NCBI GenBank assembly: GCA_045600005.1
Contig: JAZRXB010000247.1
Coordinates: 62,001-126,000 of the forward strand
DNA from: Flemingiibacterium sp045600005
GTDB lineage: Bacteria > Bacillota > Clostridia > Oscillospirales > CAG-272
DNA length: 64,000 bases
Reading direction: 5' to 3'
A program made the position numbers and the translations under genes. Shown here in pieces: positions 42,733 through 51,145 of the stretch. The notes beneath the pieces are model-generated. The model had not been told where the DNA came from. It did no database searches and saw only the letters and a list, made by a program, of their open reading frames with translations. The stretch's first letter is position 1, and each line of letters begins with the position of its first letter.

Positions 42733-44499
42733 TCAGTCGTAAAGCGGACCGTAAGCTGCGCAGGCGCGGTAATCGGCGTCCTCGAGATTGGCAGTGCCGA
42801 AAGCGGACCATGCGTGCGGACGGTAGACCTTGCACGGGCAGACGTTGTGCATCGAGATCGGGATGCGGAGCATCGAAGCCAGCGTGATGATGTCGGCACC
42901 GACGTGACCGTAGGTGAACGCGCCGTGGTTTGCGCCCCAGTTTGCCATGACGCTGTACACATCCTTGAACGCGCCTTCGCCGGTGAGCGTGGGTGCGAAC
43001 CAGATGGACGGCCAGGTCGGGTCGGTGCGGTCAAGCAGCGTGTGCGTGACTTCATCGGGAAGCTCGACGGTGTAGCCCTCGGCGATCTGGATGACCGGAC
43101 CGAGCTTGTCGACGAGATTGACGCGGACCATCGTGACCGGCATTTCGCCCTTGCTGATATACTGGCTGGAGAATCCGCCGCCGCGGAAGTAGAGCTTGTT
43201 TGCGGGAGCCCACTTCGTTTCGGCGAGCATCGCGTTCATGTCCTCGTCGGTGACGTCCCACCACTTCTTCATGATCGACCTGCCGTCGGCGTCCTTCGAC
43301 GCACCGTTGCCGTCGAGCGCGGAAGCGCCGGAGTTCAGCAGATGGATGAACCCGCCGGCAGCCTTGCCGGAGACTTCATAGCCGGCGACGCGTTTCACGG
43401 CGTCGGGACTCCAGTAGGTGCGCACGTCGGAGAAGACCGACGCCTGATTCGTGACGAGGTTCAGAAGCAGCATGGCGAGACCGTTCAGCGTGTCGTTTTC
43501 GGTAGCGAGGATGAACGGAGCGCGCTTGCCGTTCCAGTCGAAGCTCGTGTTGAGGATGGCTTCGGTGAAGTCGGCGTTCGGCTTGTAGTCGGTCCACTGA
43601 CGCTGACCCTGAAAGCCGCCGAAGATCGCGTTGCGTCCGCAGGATTCCTCGACCCAGCCCATTTCGGCGAGCTTTTCGTTGCCGAGCATGATATCGCGGA
43701 CGATCAGGGTCATCTTGGCGACGAACTCCCATTCCTTTTCATCCTGTTCGGGCGTGTTGACCAGCTCGCCCGCGTTGCACTCGCGTCCCTTTTCGCAGTT
43801 CTTCTTGATCCACGCGAGTTCCTTCTCGTATTCGTCGTGATCGTAGATGCCGAGGTCGATGCGGCGGAGGATCTCCACCATGTCGACCCACTCAGCGCGC
43901 ACGCCGAGGTACTTCTGCATGAAATTACCGTCAAGGAACGAGCCGCCGATACCCATGGCGACCGAACCGAGCGCACAGTATGCCTTGTCGCGCATCATGC
44001 CGACCGCGATGGCGCAGCGTGCGAAGCGGAGGAGCTTTTCGGAAACGTCGTCCGGGATGGAGTGGTCGTCCATGTCCTGTACGTCGTGACCGTAGATGGC
44101 GAACGCCGGGAGACCTCTCTGCGCGTGAGCCGCCATGGCTGCCGCGAGATAGACCGCGCCGGGACGCTCGGTGCCGTTGAAGCCCCAGACCGCCTTGACG
44201 GTCAGAGGATCGAGGTCCATCGTTTCGCTGCCGTAGCACCAGCAGGGCGTGACGGACAGCGTGCCGACAACATTGAAATTTTTGAATTTTTCGGCGCACA
44301 TACCGGCTTCCCTGCCGCCGCCGATGGTGGTGTCCGCGATGACGCATTCGACCGGAGTGCCGTCCGGATAGAAGCAGTTCTTTTCGATCAGTTCCTTAGC
44401 GGCGAGCGCCATGCCCATGGTCTGGTCTTCGAGACCTTCGCGGATGCCCTTGCGTCTGCCGTCGATGATGGGACGGATGCCGATTACAGGTTTGCTCAT
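42733..44499 (-). CDS. fucI: L-fucose isomerase
   Basis: Converts L-fucose to L-fuculose (also D-arabinose to D-ribulose) in the cytoplasm. 588 aa, normal for the hexameric Mn-dependent enzyme. Glu334 and Asp358 (ILATENDTLNG ... VFSDVRTYW) match the metal ligands Glu337 and Asp361 of the E. coli enzyme in spacing. The start at 44499 has GGAG eight bases upstream. No fuculose kinase or aldolase gene is in the window, so the rest of the route lies elsewhere. Confidence 0.95.
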   Translation of the reverse strand: MSKPVIGIRPIIDGRRKGIREGLEDQTMGMALAAKELIEKNCFYPDGTPVECVIADTTIGGGREAGMCAEKFKNFNVVGTLSVTPCWCYGSETMDLDPLTVKAVWGFNGTERPGAVYLAAAMAAHAQRGLPAFAIYGHDVQDMDDHSIPDDVSEKLLRFARCAIAVGMMRDKAYCALGSVAMGIGGSFLDGNFMQKYLGVRAEWVDMVEILRRIDLGIYDHDEYEKELAWIKKNCEKGRECNAGELVNTPEQDEKEWEFVAKMTLIVRDIMLGNEKLAEMGWVEESCGRNAIFGGFQGQRQWTDYKPNADFTEAILNTSFDWNGKRAPFILATENDTLNGLAMLLLNLVTNQASVFSDVRTYWSPDAVKRVAGYEVSGKAAGGFIHLLNSGASALDGNGASKDADGRSIMKKWWDVTDEDMNAMLAETKWAPANKLYFRGGGFSSQYISKGEMPVTMVRVNLVDKLGPVIQIAEGYTVELPDEVTHTLLDRTDPTWPSIWFAPTLTGEGAFKDVYSVMANWGANHGAFTYGHVGADIITLASMLRIPISMHNVCPCKVYRPHAWSAFGTANLEDADYRACAAYGPLYD

Positions 44500-44588
44500 G
44501 ATCATTTCTCCAATCTGATTTTTCAAAATGAGGAATTTCGTTTTCCGAACCGCCGTCCGGAAAAAATGATAACGCCTTATACGGTTAT

Positions 44589-44617
44589 AGTATAGCATGA
44601 GGTTTGCATATGGTCAA
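44589..44617 (-). promoter_or_regulatory. Promoter of the fucI-GH39 operon
   Basis: Minus strand TTGACC (44612-44617), 17 bp, TATACT (44589-44594). It diverges from the binding-protein promoter. Confidence 0.75.
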
Positions 44618-44620
44618 TGA

Positions 44621-44650
44621 AATTTTCCGGTAAATATATGAATTTTCCGG
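44621..44650. promoter_or_regulatory. Direct repeats between divergent promoters (operator candidate)
   Basis: AATTTTCCGG at 44621-44630 and again at 44641-44650, exactly 20 bp apart, in the short region separating the two divergent -35 boxes. Confidence 0.5.
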
Positions 44651-44673
44651 CAGAATGAATATAAAAATTCAGC

Positions 44674-44702
44674 TTGACAAACGAAAAAAAGAATGTTATA
44701 CT
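44674..44702 (+). promoter_or_regulatory. Promoter of the first binding-protein gene
   Basis: TTGACA (44674-44679), 17 bp, TATACT (44697-44702). A leader of about 140 bases follows with no recognised riboswitch. Confidence 0.85.
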
Positions 44703-44848
44703 GTGAATGTACAGGAAAAACCTCTCCGGGATATGCTGATCAGACCGGGCTTCCGGCGGAAAAAATCCTGTCATTGATTGGATTTTTTCAAAGCGGTCTT
44801 ATTTGGCGTTCCCTGACCGGCTGAATATTCACAAAAGGAGAACTGATC

Positions 44849-46303
44849 ATGGCAAACAGCAAAATGCGCGTTTCCACCCTGCTTCTGGCTGCTCTGACGG
44901 CTGCGCAGACGCTCGCATCCTGCGGCGGCTCCGGCGGCACGACCGACACCCAGACGCCCGTTACCGGCGCGCCCGAAGAAAACAAACCCGTTTACTTCAC
45001 CGACGCTCTCGGCGATATCAGCTTTGAGGGCGAGACCTTCACGCTCTATCGCGGCTGCCCGGTCGGCTACTATATCATGGAGGAGGAGACCGGCGATATT
45101 CTGGACGACTCCATCTTCCTTCGCAACCGTCTCGTGGAGGAACGTCTCGGCATCACCCTCGACTACGTTGAATGCGCATTCAAGAGCGACGGCGGCAGTC
45201 AGGCGGAAGCGACCTCGACGATTCAGAGCTTCATCATGGCGGGCGACGACACCAACGATATTTATATCCACGTTCAGCATACCGGTATGCCGGGTCTGAT
45301 CGCGCAGGGCTGCTTCGTCAACTGGCGCACGGTCCCGAACCTCGATCTGACGCAGGACTACTGGTACCAGAGATGCCTTGACGATATCAACTATTACGAC
45401 AAGGTGTTCGCCATGACCGGCGCGTACAACCTGACCTCTCTGAACGGCGCGAACTGCCTGTACTTCAATAAGAACATCTGCGACGATCTCAAGATGGACT
45501 ATCCTTACCAGATGGTTCTGGACGGCAAGTGGGTGTACGATAAATTCTACGACATGAGCAAGGCTGCCACCATCGACGTCAACGGCGACGGCAAGATCGA
45601 CGTGGACAACGACCAGATCGGCTACTACGGCTGGGGCTACGAACAGTATCCCGGCTTCTTCATGGGCATGGGCGGCGACGTCGTTCTCAAGAAGGCGGAC
45701 GGTTCTCCCGAGCTGAACATCAACAACGACCGCACGGTCGAGCTGATCGAGAAAATGAACAGGTTCTTCGCGCTGGAAGGCTCGAAGGTCGAATGGACCA
45801 CCTACGGCATCATTCAGCCGAAGTTTGAAGCGGGCGAGGTCCTGTTCTATCACACCGGTCTGAATGCCGCTACCGGTCTGCGCGACATGGAAGACGACTT
45901 CGGCTTCATCCCGTATCCGAAGCTAAACGAGGCGCAGGACGGCTACCGCTGCCGCGTTCAGAACACGACCTGCTTAACCTATATCCCTGTCACCAACAAT
46001 CACCTTGACTTCACGGGCGCAGTCCTTGAAGTCCTCGCATCCTGCTCGTTCAATACTGTCGTTCCGGCATTCTTCGATACGGTTCTTACCGTCAAGTCTT
46101 CCCGTGACACCGAGTCCGAGCAGATGATCCCGGTCATCCGCGACGCCTGCGCGTTCAACGACGAAGCCGCTACCGGCTTCTCGGTCAGAAACGCAGTCGA
46201 CTCCGGCGGACTTGCCTCCTACTGGGCAGGCGTCGAAGCGACCGTTAAGGACGCCGTTCAGAAGAACATCATCGACGTTTACGGTCCGGATTCCAAATTC
46301 TGA
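44849..46303 (+). CDS. Family 1-type extracellular sugar-binding lipoprotein, copy 1
   Basis: 484-aa substrate-binding protein of a carbohydrate ABC system. Lipobox LASC at about residues 22-25, then a Thr/Pro-rich spacer. A calcium-loop-like segment DVNGDGKIDVDND is present near residue 247, as in many large family 1 binding proteins. No permease or ATPase gene is next to it. It is followed by a co-linear paralogue of identical length with roughly nine in ten residues the same. Each copy has its own promoter and terminator. Confidence 0.85.
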   Translation: MANSKMRVSTLLLAALTAAQTLASCGGSGGTTDTQTPVTGAPEENKPVYFTDALGDISFEGETFTLYRGCPVGYYIMEEETGDILDDSIFLRNRLVEERLGITLDYVECAFKSDGGSQAEATSTIQSFIMAGDDTNDIYIHVQHTGMPGLIAQGCFVNWRTVPNLDLTQDYWYQRCLDDINYYDKVFAMTGAYNLTSLNGANCLYFNKNICDDLKMDYPYQMVLDGKWVYDKFYDMSKAATIDVNGDGKIDVDNDQIGYYGWGYEQYPGFFMGMGGDVVLKKADGSPELNINNDRTVELIEKMNRFFALEGSKVEWTTYGIIQPKFEAGEVLFYHTGLNAATGLRDMEDDFGFIPYPKLNEAQDGYRCRVQNTTCLTYIPVTNNHLDFTGAVLEVLASCSFNTVVPAFFDTVLTVKSSRDTESEQMIPVIRDACAFNDEAATGFSVRNAVDSGGLASYWAGVEATVKDAVQKNIIDVYGPDSKF

Positions 46304-46334
46304 TTTTCACAATTCAAAGGTCCGATCGGACGAA

Positions 46335-46364
46335 CCGGCTGCCGCAGGTATGGCAGCCGGTTTT
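46335..46364 (+). terminator. Terminator of binding-protein gene 1
   Basis: CCGGCTGCC / GGCAGCCGG (46335-46343, 46352-46360) followed by TTTTCC. Confidence 0.85.
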
Positions 46365-46517
46365 CCGTCATATGATATATTATGTTATGAAGAAAAACAT
46401 CCGTGAGGACCTGCCGTTTCGGTTCCGGATGCGGCGCGGTCTGCGGTCTGAAACCTGTTTTATCGGAATTTTGGGATTTTTCGGCGGAAAATCTATCAAA
46501 AAATGCAAAAACTGTGC

Positions 46518-46546
46518 TTGACAAATGCCTGAAAGGATGATATACT
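46518..46546 (+). promoter_or_regulatory. Promoter of the second binding-protein gene
   Basis: TTGACA (46518-46523), 17 bp, TATACT (46541-46546): the same two hexamers as the promoter of copy 1, with a different spacer. The remaining intergenic sequence 46365-46517 shows nothing recognised. Confidence 0.85.
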
Positions 46547-46628
46547 ATCCTTGTGTAAAGAGATTTGTGCTTCACACAGATTTCCGGTTTTCGCAAATAC
46601 GAAAATAATTCAGAAAGGAAAGTTAATC

Positions 46629-48083
46629 ATGGCAAACAGCAAAATGCGCGTTTCCACGCTGCTTCTGGCTGCTCTGATGGCAGCGCAGACGCTCGCATCC
46701 TGCGGCGGCTCCGGCAGCACGACTGACACTCAGGCTCCTGTGACCAATGCACCCGAAGAAGACAAGCCTGTCTACTTCACCGACAGTCTCGGCGACATCC
46801 GTTTTGACGGCGAGACCTTCACACTCTACCGCGGCTATCCGACCGGCTCCTATATCATGGAAGAAGAAACCGGCGATATCCTCGACGACTCCATCTTCCT
46901 GCGCAACCGTCTCGTTGAAGAGCGTCTTGGCATCACCCTCGACTACGTTGAGTGCAACTTCAAGACCGACGGTTCCAGCCAGTCTGAAGCAACCTCCACG
47001 ATCTCGAGCTTCATCATGGCAGGCGACGACACCAACGACGTTTATGTCCACGTTCAGCACACCGGTATGCCGGGTCTGATCGCACAGGGCTGCTTCGTCA
47101 ACTGGCGCACGGTTCCGAACCTCGACCTGTCTCAGGATTACTGGTATCAGAGATGCCTTGACGACATCAACTACTACGACAAGGTATTCGCCATGACCGG
47201 CGCTTACAACCTGTCCTCCCTGACCGGCGCAAACTGCCTGTACTTCAACAAGAACATCTGCGACGACCTCAAGATGGACTATCCTTATCAGGATGTTCTG
47301 GACGGCAAGTGGATCTATGACAAGTTCTATGACATGACCAAGGCTGCTACCATCGACGTCAACGGCGACGGCAAGATCGACGTTGACAACGACCAGCTCG
47401 GTTACTTCGGCTGGGGCTACGAACAGTATCCCGGCTTCTTCATGGGCATGGGCGGCGACTCCGTTCTGAAGAAGGCTGACGGTTCTCCCGAACTGAACAT
47501 CAACAACGACCGCACCATCGAGCTTGTCGAAAAGATGAACAAGTTCTTCCAGCTGGAAGGCTCGAAGGTCGAATGGACCACCTACGGCATCATTCAGCCG
47601 AAGTTCTCGGCAGGTGAGTGCCTGTTCTACCACACCGGTCTGTCCGCTGCTACCAGTCTGCGCGACATGGAAGACGACTTCGGCTTCATTCCGTATCCGA
47701 AGCTCAACGAGGCTCAGGAAGGCTATCGCTGCCGTGTTCAGAACACGACCTGCTTAACCTATATCCCGGTCACCAACAATCACCTTGACTTCACGGGCGC
47801 TGTCCTTGAAGTCCTCGCATCCTGCTCGTACAACACTGTCGTTCCGGCATTCTTCGATACCGTTCTTACCGTCAAGTCTTCCCGTGATACCGAGTCCGAG
47901 CTGATGGTTCCGGTCATCCGCGAAGCCTGCGCATTCAATGACGAAGCGATCAGCGGCTTTGCCATCAGAAACGCTGTCGACTCCGGCGGACTTGCTTCCT
48001 ACTGGGCAGGTGTTGAAAACACCGTTAAGGATTCCCTCCAGAAGAACATCATCGACGTTTACGGTCCGGATTCCAAGCTCTGA
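46629..48083 (+). CDS. Family 1-type extracellular sugar-binding lipoprotein, copy 2
   Basis: 484 aa, starting at the same MANSKMRVSTLLLAAL as copy 1 (AGAAAGGAA precedes it). Substitutions cluster near the N-terminal third of the mature protein (for example YRGYPTGSY against YRGCPVGYY), where a ligand pocket could be altered, while the C-terminal third is nearly unchanged even at the DNA level. Codons are shifted toward GCT, GTT and GCA compared with copy 1, suggesting higher expression. No permease adjoins it; the glycyl radical enzyme gene follows. Confidence 0.85.
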   Translation: MANSKMRVSTLLLAALMAAQTLASCGGSGSTTDTQAPVTNAPEEDKPVYFTDSLGDIRFDGETFTLYRGYPTGSYIMEEETGDILDDSIFLRNRLVEERLGITLDYVECNFKTDGSSQSEATSTISSFIMAGDDTNDVYVHVQHTGMPGLIAQGCFVNWRTVPNLDLSQDYWYQRCLDDINYYDKVFAMTGAYNLSSLTGANCLYFNKNICDDLKMDYPYQDVLDGKWIYDKFYDMTKAATIDVNGDGKIDVDNDQLGYFGWGYEQYPGFFMGMGGDSVLKKADGSPELNINNDRTIELVEKMNKFFQLEGSKVEWTTYGIIQPKFSAGECLFYHTGLSAATSLRDMEDDFGFIPYPKLNEAQEGYRCRVQNTTCLTYIPVTNNHLDFTGAVLEVLASCSYNTVVPAFFDTVLTVKSSRDTESELMVPVIREACAFNDEAISGFAIRNAVDSGGLASYWAGVENTVKDSLQKNIIDVYGPDSKL

Positions 48084-48117
48084 TTTCCTTCGGTTCTGAA
48101 CAAATCCGAATAAAAAA

Positions 48118-48150
48118 CGGGCTGACGCAGCTGCGGCAGTCGGTTTTTTT
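48118..48150 (+). terminator. Terminator of binding-protein gene 2
   Basis: CGGGCTGACGCAG / CTGCGGCAGTCGG imperfect stem followed by seven T (48144-48150). Confidence 0.8.
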
Positions 48151-48213
48151 GCGCGATGGACGCACTTACAGCCTGCATACATGAGAATAGGACGACAATT
48201 TACGAAAAAAACA

Positions 48214-48241
48214 TTGACATTATCAAAATAACTGCTATAAT
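48214..48241 (+). promoter_or_regulatory. Promoter of the glycyl radical enzyme operon
   Basis: TTGACA (48214-48219), 16 bp, TATAAT (48236-48241); a second TATAAT overlaps at 48241-48246. Confidence 0.8.
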
Positions 48242-48295
48242 ATAATGTACATAGTCCTGCCGTCCGAGACGGCGGAAGCAGAAAGGAAAACTGCC

Positions 48296-50266
48296 ATGTC
48301 AGAAATTCTTCTCAATTACATTCTGGAAAAGAAGCATCACGCTTTCCGTACCGACTATACCGAAAATCTTTCCGCCCTGTACAGCGCACAGGGACTCTCT
48401 CCCGAAGAGCGCATGGCGGACCGCTTCGAGCGCCTGACGAAGGCGCAGGTCCCGCACATCCTGCCCGACGAACAGATCGTCTTCGTCCGCACGACGAAGC
48501 AGACCCCCGACTGCTTTACCGAGGATGAGTGGAAAAAGATCAAGTCCGAGCATTTTATCCACGAGCTTGGCTACAACTCCAACCTTTCCCCCGACTTCGA
48601 GCGTGTGATCGCGTCGGGTCTTCTCGCCTGCCGCGAGACTGCCGACGAGTACGGCAGGCGCGCCATCGACAACCTGATCGCGCTGGCCGACCGCTACAAG
48701 GCGGAGGCTGAGCGTGTCGGACGCACCGACGTCGCGGACGTTCTGACCCGTGTGCCGCGCTATGCGCCGACCTCCTTCCGCGAAGCGCTCCAGTTCTTCC
48801 GCATCCTCCACTTCGCGCTCTGGCTCGAAGGCAACTACCACAACACCTGCGGCCGGTTCGACAAGTATATGTACCCCTACTTCAAGGCCGACATGGACAA
48901 GGGCGTGCTGAACGAGGAATCCGCGCTCGCGCTCATCGAGGACTTCTTCCTCTCCTTCAACAAGGACAGCGACCTGTACGTCGGCGTTCAGCAGGGCGAC
49001 AACGGTCAGTCGATGGTCCTCGGCGGCATCGACGAAAACGGGAACGACTGCTTCACCGAGCTGTCGAAGCTCTGCCTCGTAGCCAGCCGCAACCTCAAGA
49101 TGATCGACCCGAAGATCAACCTCCGCGTCTCGAAGAAAACTCCGATCGAACAGTATCTGCTCGGCACCGAGCTGACCCGCGCCGGTCTGGGCTTCCCGCA
49201 GTATTCCAACGACGACGTGGTCATCCCCGCGCTGATCGCAAAGGGCTACGCGCCGGAGGACGCGCCGAACTACGTGCTCGCGGCGTGCTGGGAGTTCATC
49301 ATTCCGAAGTGCGGCGGCGACGTCGCCAACATCGGTGCCATGTCCTATCCGAAGGCGGTCGACACCGTGCTGCACGGAAAGTTCGTCGACTGCAGGACCT
49401 TCGATGAGGTGATGGAAGCGGTCAACGCCGAGATCGTCTCGATGTGCGATAAGATCACGGCGAACGTCCGGAATCTCTGGTTCGTTCCCTCGCCCTTCAT
49501 GAACGTTATGATGGACGACATCAAATACCGCAACTTCGGCGTACACGGCACGGGCATCTCCACCGCCGCCGACTCGCTCGCCGCGATCAAGAAATACGTC
49601 TTTGACGAAAAGCTCGTCAGCGCGAAGGAAATGCTCGACGCGGTGAACGACAATTTCGAGCATACGCCCGATCTGCTCAACCGTCTGAGAAACGAAGCGC
49701 CCAAGATGGGCAACAACGACGATTACGTCGACGGGATCTCGGTCGCTCTGCTCGATATGTTCGGCAAGGCGCTCGAAGGCAGAAAGAACTGCTGCGGCGG
49801 CATCTGGCGCGCCGGCACCGGCTCCGCAATGTACTATCTGTGGCACGCAAATGAGCTGGGCGCATCTCCCGACGGCAGACGCTGCGGCGAAGCCTTCGGC
49901 ACGAACTTCTCGGTCAGCCTGTTCGCAAAGATCGCCGGACCGGTCTCGGTCATCAAGTCCTTCACCAAGCAGCATTTTGCGAACGCCATCAACGGCGGTC
50001 CTCTGACGCTCGAATTCCACAACAGCGTCTTCAAGGGCGAGGATTCGATCGCGAAGGTCGCAGGGCTCGTCAAATACTATATCGACAACGGCGGACATCA
50101 GCTCCAGCTCAACGCCGTCAACCTTGAGACCATGAAGGACGCGCAGCTGCATCCCGAAAACCACACCCGCCTTGTCGTGAGGATCTGGGGCTGGTCGGCT
50201 TACTTTGTCGAGCTTGACAAGGAATTCCAGGATCACGTCATCGCGCGTCAGGAATATTCCATCTGA
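48296..50266 (+). CDS. Glycyl radical enzyme of unassigned class (PFL-like), 656 aa
   Basis: Oxygen-sensitive radical enzyme of the pyruvate formate-lyase superfamily. The radical glycine is Gly632 in RIWGWSAYF, 24 residues from the C-terminus, not the usual RVSGY or RVAGF form. The thiyl Cys is Cys331 in LAACWEFIIPKCGG; Glu333 two residues on matches the C-x-E pair of dehydratase- and lyase-type members (GCVE), while pyruvate formate-lyase has CC. At 656 aa it is shorter than the usual 750-850. AGAAAGGAAA precedes the ATG at 48296; an upstream in-frame ATG at 48245 lies next to the promoter. Activase and a GH36 gene follow. Substrate unknown. Confidence 0.9.
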   Translation: MSEILLNYILEKKHHAFRTDYTENLSALYSAQGLSPEERMADRFERLTKAQVPHILPDEQIVFVRTTKQTPDCFTEDEWKKIKSEHFIHELGYNSNLSPDFERVIASGLLACRETADEYGRRAIDNLIALADRYKAEAERVGRTDVADVLTRVPRYAPTSFREALQFFRILHFALWLEGNYHNTCGRFDKYMYPYFKADMDKGVLNEESALALIEDFFLSFNKDSDLYVGVQQGDNGQSMVLGGIDENGNDCFTELSKLCLVASRNLKMIDPKINLRVSKKTPIEQYLLGTELTRAGLGFPQYSNDDVVIPALIAKGYAPEDAPNYVLAACWEFIIPKCGGDVANIGAMSYPKAVDTVLHGKFVDCRTFDEVMEAVNAEIVSMCDKITANVRNLWFVPSPFMNVMMDDIKYRNFGVHGTGISTAADSLAAIKKYVFDEKLVSAKEMLDAVNDNFEHTPDLLNRLRNEAPKMGNNDDYVDGISVALLDMFGKALEGRKNCCGGIWRAGTGSAMYYLWHANELGASPDGRRCGEAFGTNFSVSLFAKIAGPVSVIKSFTKQHFANAINGGPLTLEFHNSVFKGEDSIAKVAGLVKYYIDNGGHQLQLNAVNLETMKDAQLHPENHTRLVVRIWGWSAYFVELDKEFQDHVIARQEYSI

Positions 50267-50271
50267 CCGCC

Positions 50272-51087
50272 ATGACCGGAACGGTATTCGACATCAAGGA
50301 GTTTTCGGTGCATGACGGGCCCGGCGCACGGACGACCGTGTTCGTCAAGGGCTGCCCGCTTTCCTGCAAATGGTGTCACAATCCGGAAGGGCTTTCCCCG
50401 AAGCCCGAGCTGATGGTCAAAACCGCCCGCTGCCGTCACTGCGGGCGGTGCATGAAGCCCTGTGATCATCCCGAATGCCAGTCGTTCGGACGCTGCCTGC
50501 ACGCCTGCCCGGACGGGCTGATCTCGGTGGCGGGGAAGCTCTGGGAGACCGGAGACCTCGCGGCGTATTTATTGAAAAACGCCGATTTCATGAACGCCTG
50601 CGGCGGCGGCGTGACGATCTCCGGCGGCGAGCCGACCATGCAGGCGGAATTCGTCGCGGAGCTTCTCGATAAGCTGTCCTCCGTCCACCGCGCGGTACAG
50701 ACCTGCGGCTATACGACCGGCGAACGCTTCATGAGCATCGTCGACCGGGTGGAGCTGGTCATGATGGACATCAAGCTCGCCGACCCGGCGGAGCATAAAA
50801 GGTGGTGCGGCGTGGACAACGCTCCCATCCTTGAAAATTTCAGACGTCTGAAAGCAAGCGGCAGAGAGCATATCATCCGCGTCCCGCTGATCCCCGATAT
50901 CACCGACACGCGCGAAAATCTCGCCGCCGTCTCGAAGATCGTCGGAAACAGCCGGGTCGAGCTGCTGCCCTACAACAATCTCGCGGGCGCGAAATACGCG
51001 AGCGTCGGCAGAGTCTATACGCTGCCCGACGCGAAGAACCGCGAGATCGACCTCTCGCTGTTTGAAAACGCCGCGCTGCGCGCGTGA
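50272..51087 (+). CDS. Glycyl radical enzyme activating enzyme (radical SAM)
   Basis: 271-aa activase that installs the glycyl radical using S-adenosylmethionine. The radical SAM cluster is C28-x3-C32-x2-C35 (GCPLSCKWCHNPEG). An inserted ferredoxin-like part has Cys54, 57, 60, 64 and then 69, 75, 79, typical of activases for non-PFL enzymes, although the second group shows only three cysteines. GGxGVTISGGEP and HIIRVPLIP are conserved. The ATG is five bases after the enzyme's stop with no good ribosome binding site, implying translational coupling. Confidence 0.94.
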   Translation: MTGTVFDIKEFSVHDGPGARTTVFVKGCPLSCKWCHNPEGLSPKPELMVKTARCRHCGRCMKPCDHPECQSFGRCLHACPDGLISVAGKLWETGDLAAYLLKNADFMNACGGGVTISGGEPTMQAEFVAELLDKLSSVHRAVQTCGYTTGERFMSIVDRVELVMMDIKLADPAEHKRWCGVDNAPILENFRRLKASGREHIIRVPLIPDITDTRENLAAVSKIVGNSRVELLPYNNLAGAKYASVGRVYTLPDAKNREIDLSLFENAALRA

Positions 51088-51145
51088 ACGTTATTGTGTG
51101 CTGTCACAAATGATAAACCGTTTCTGTGAAGGAAAGGAACACGAC

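Noticed and set aside
48299..50236. 645-codon minus-strand frame opposite the glycyl radical enzyme
   Set aside because: Same effect of GC-biased third positions; no recognisable domain and no initiation signal.
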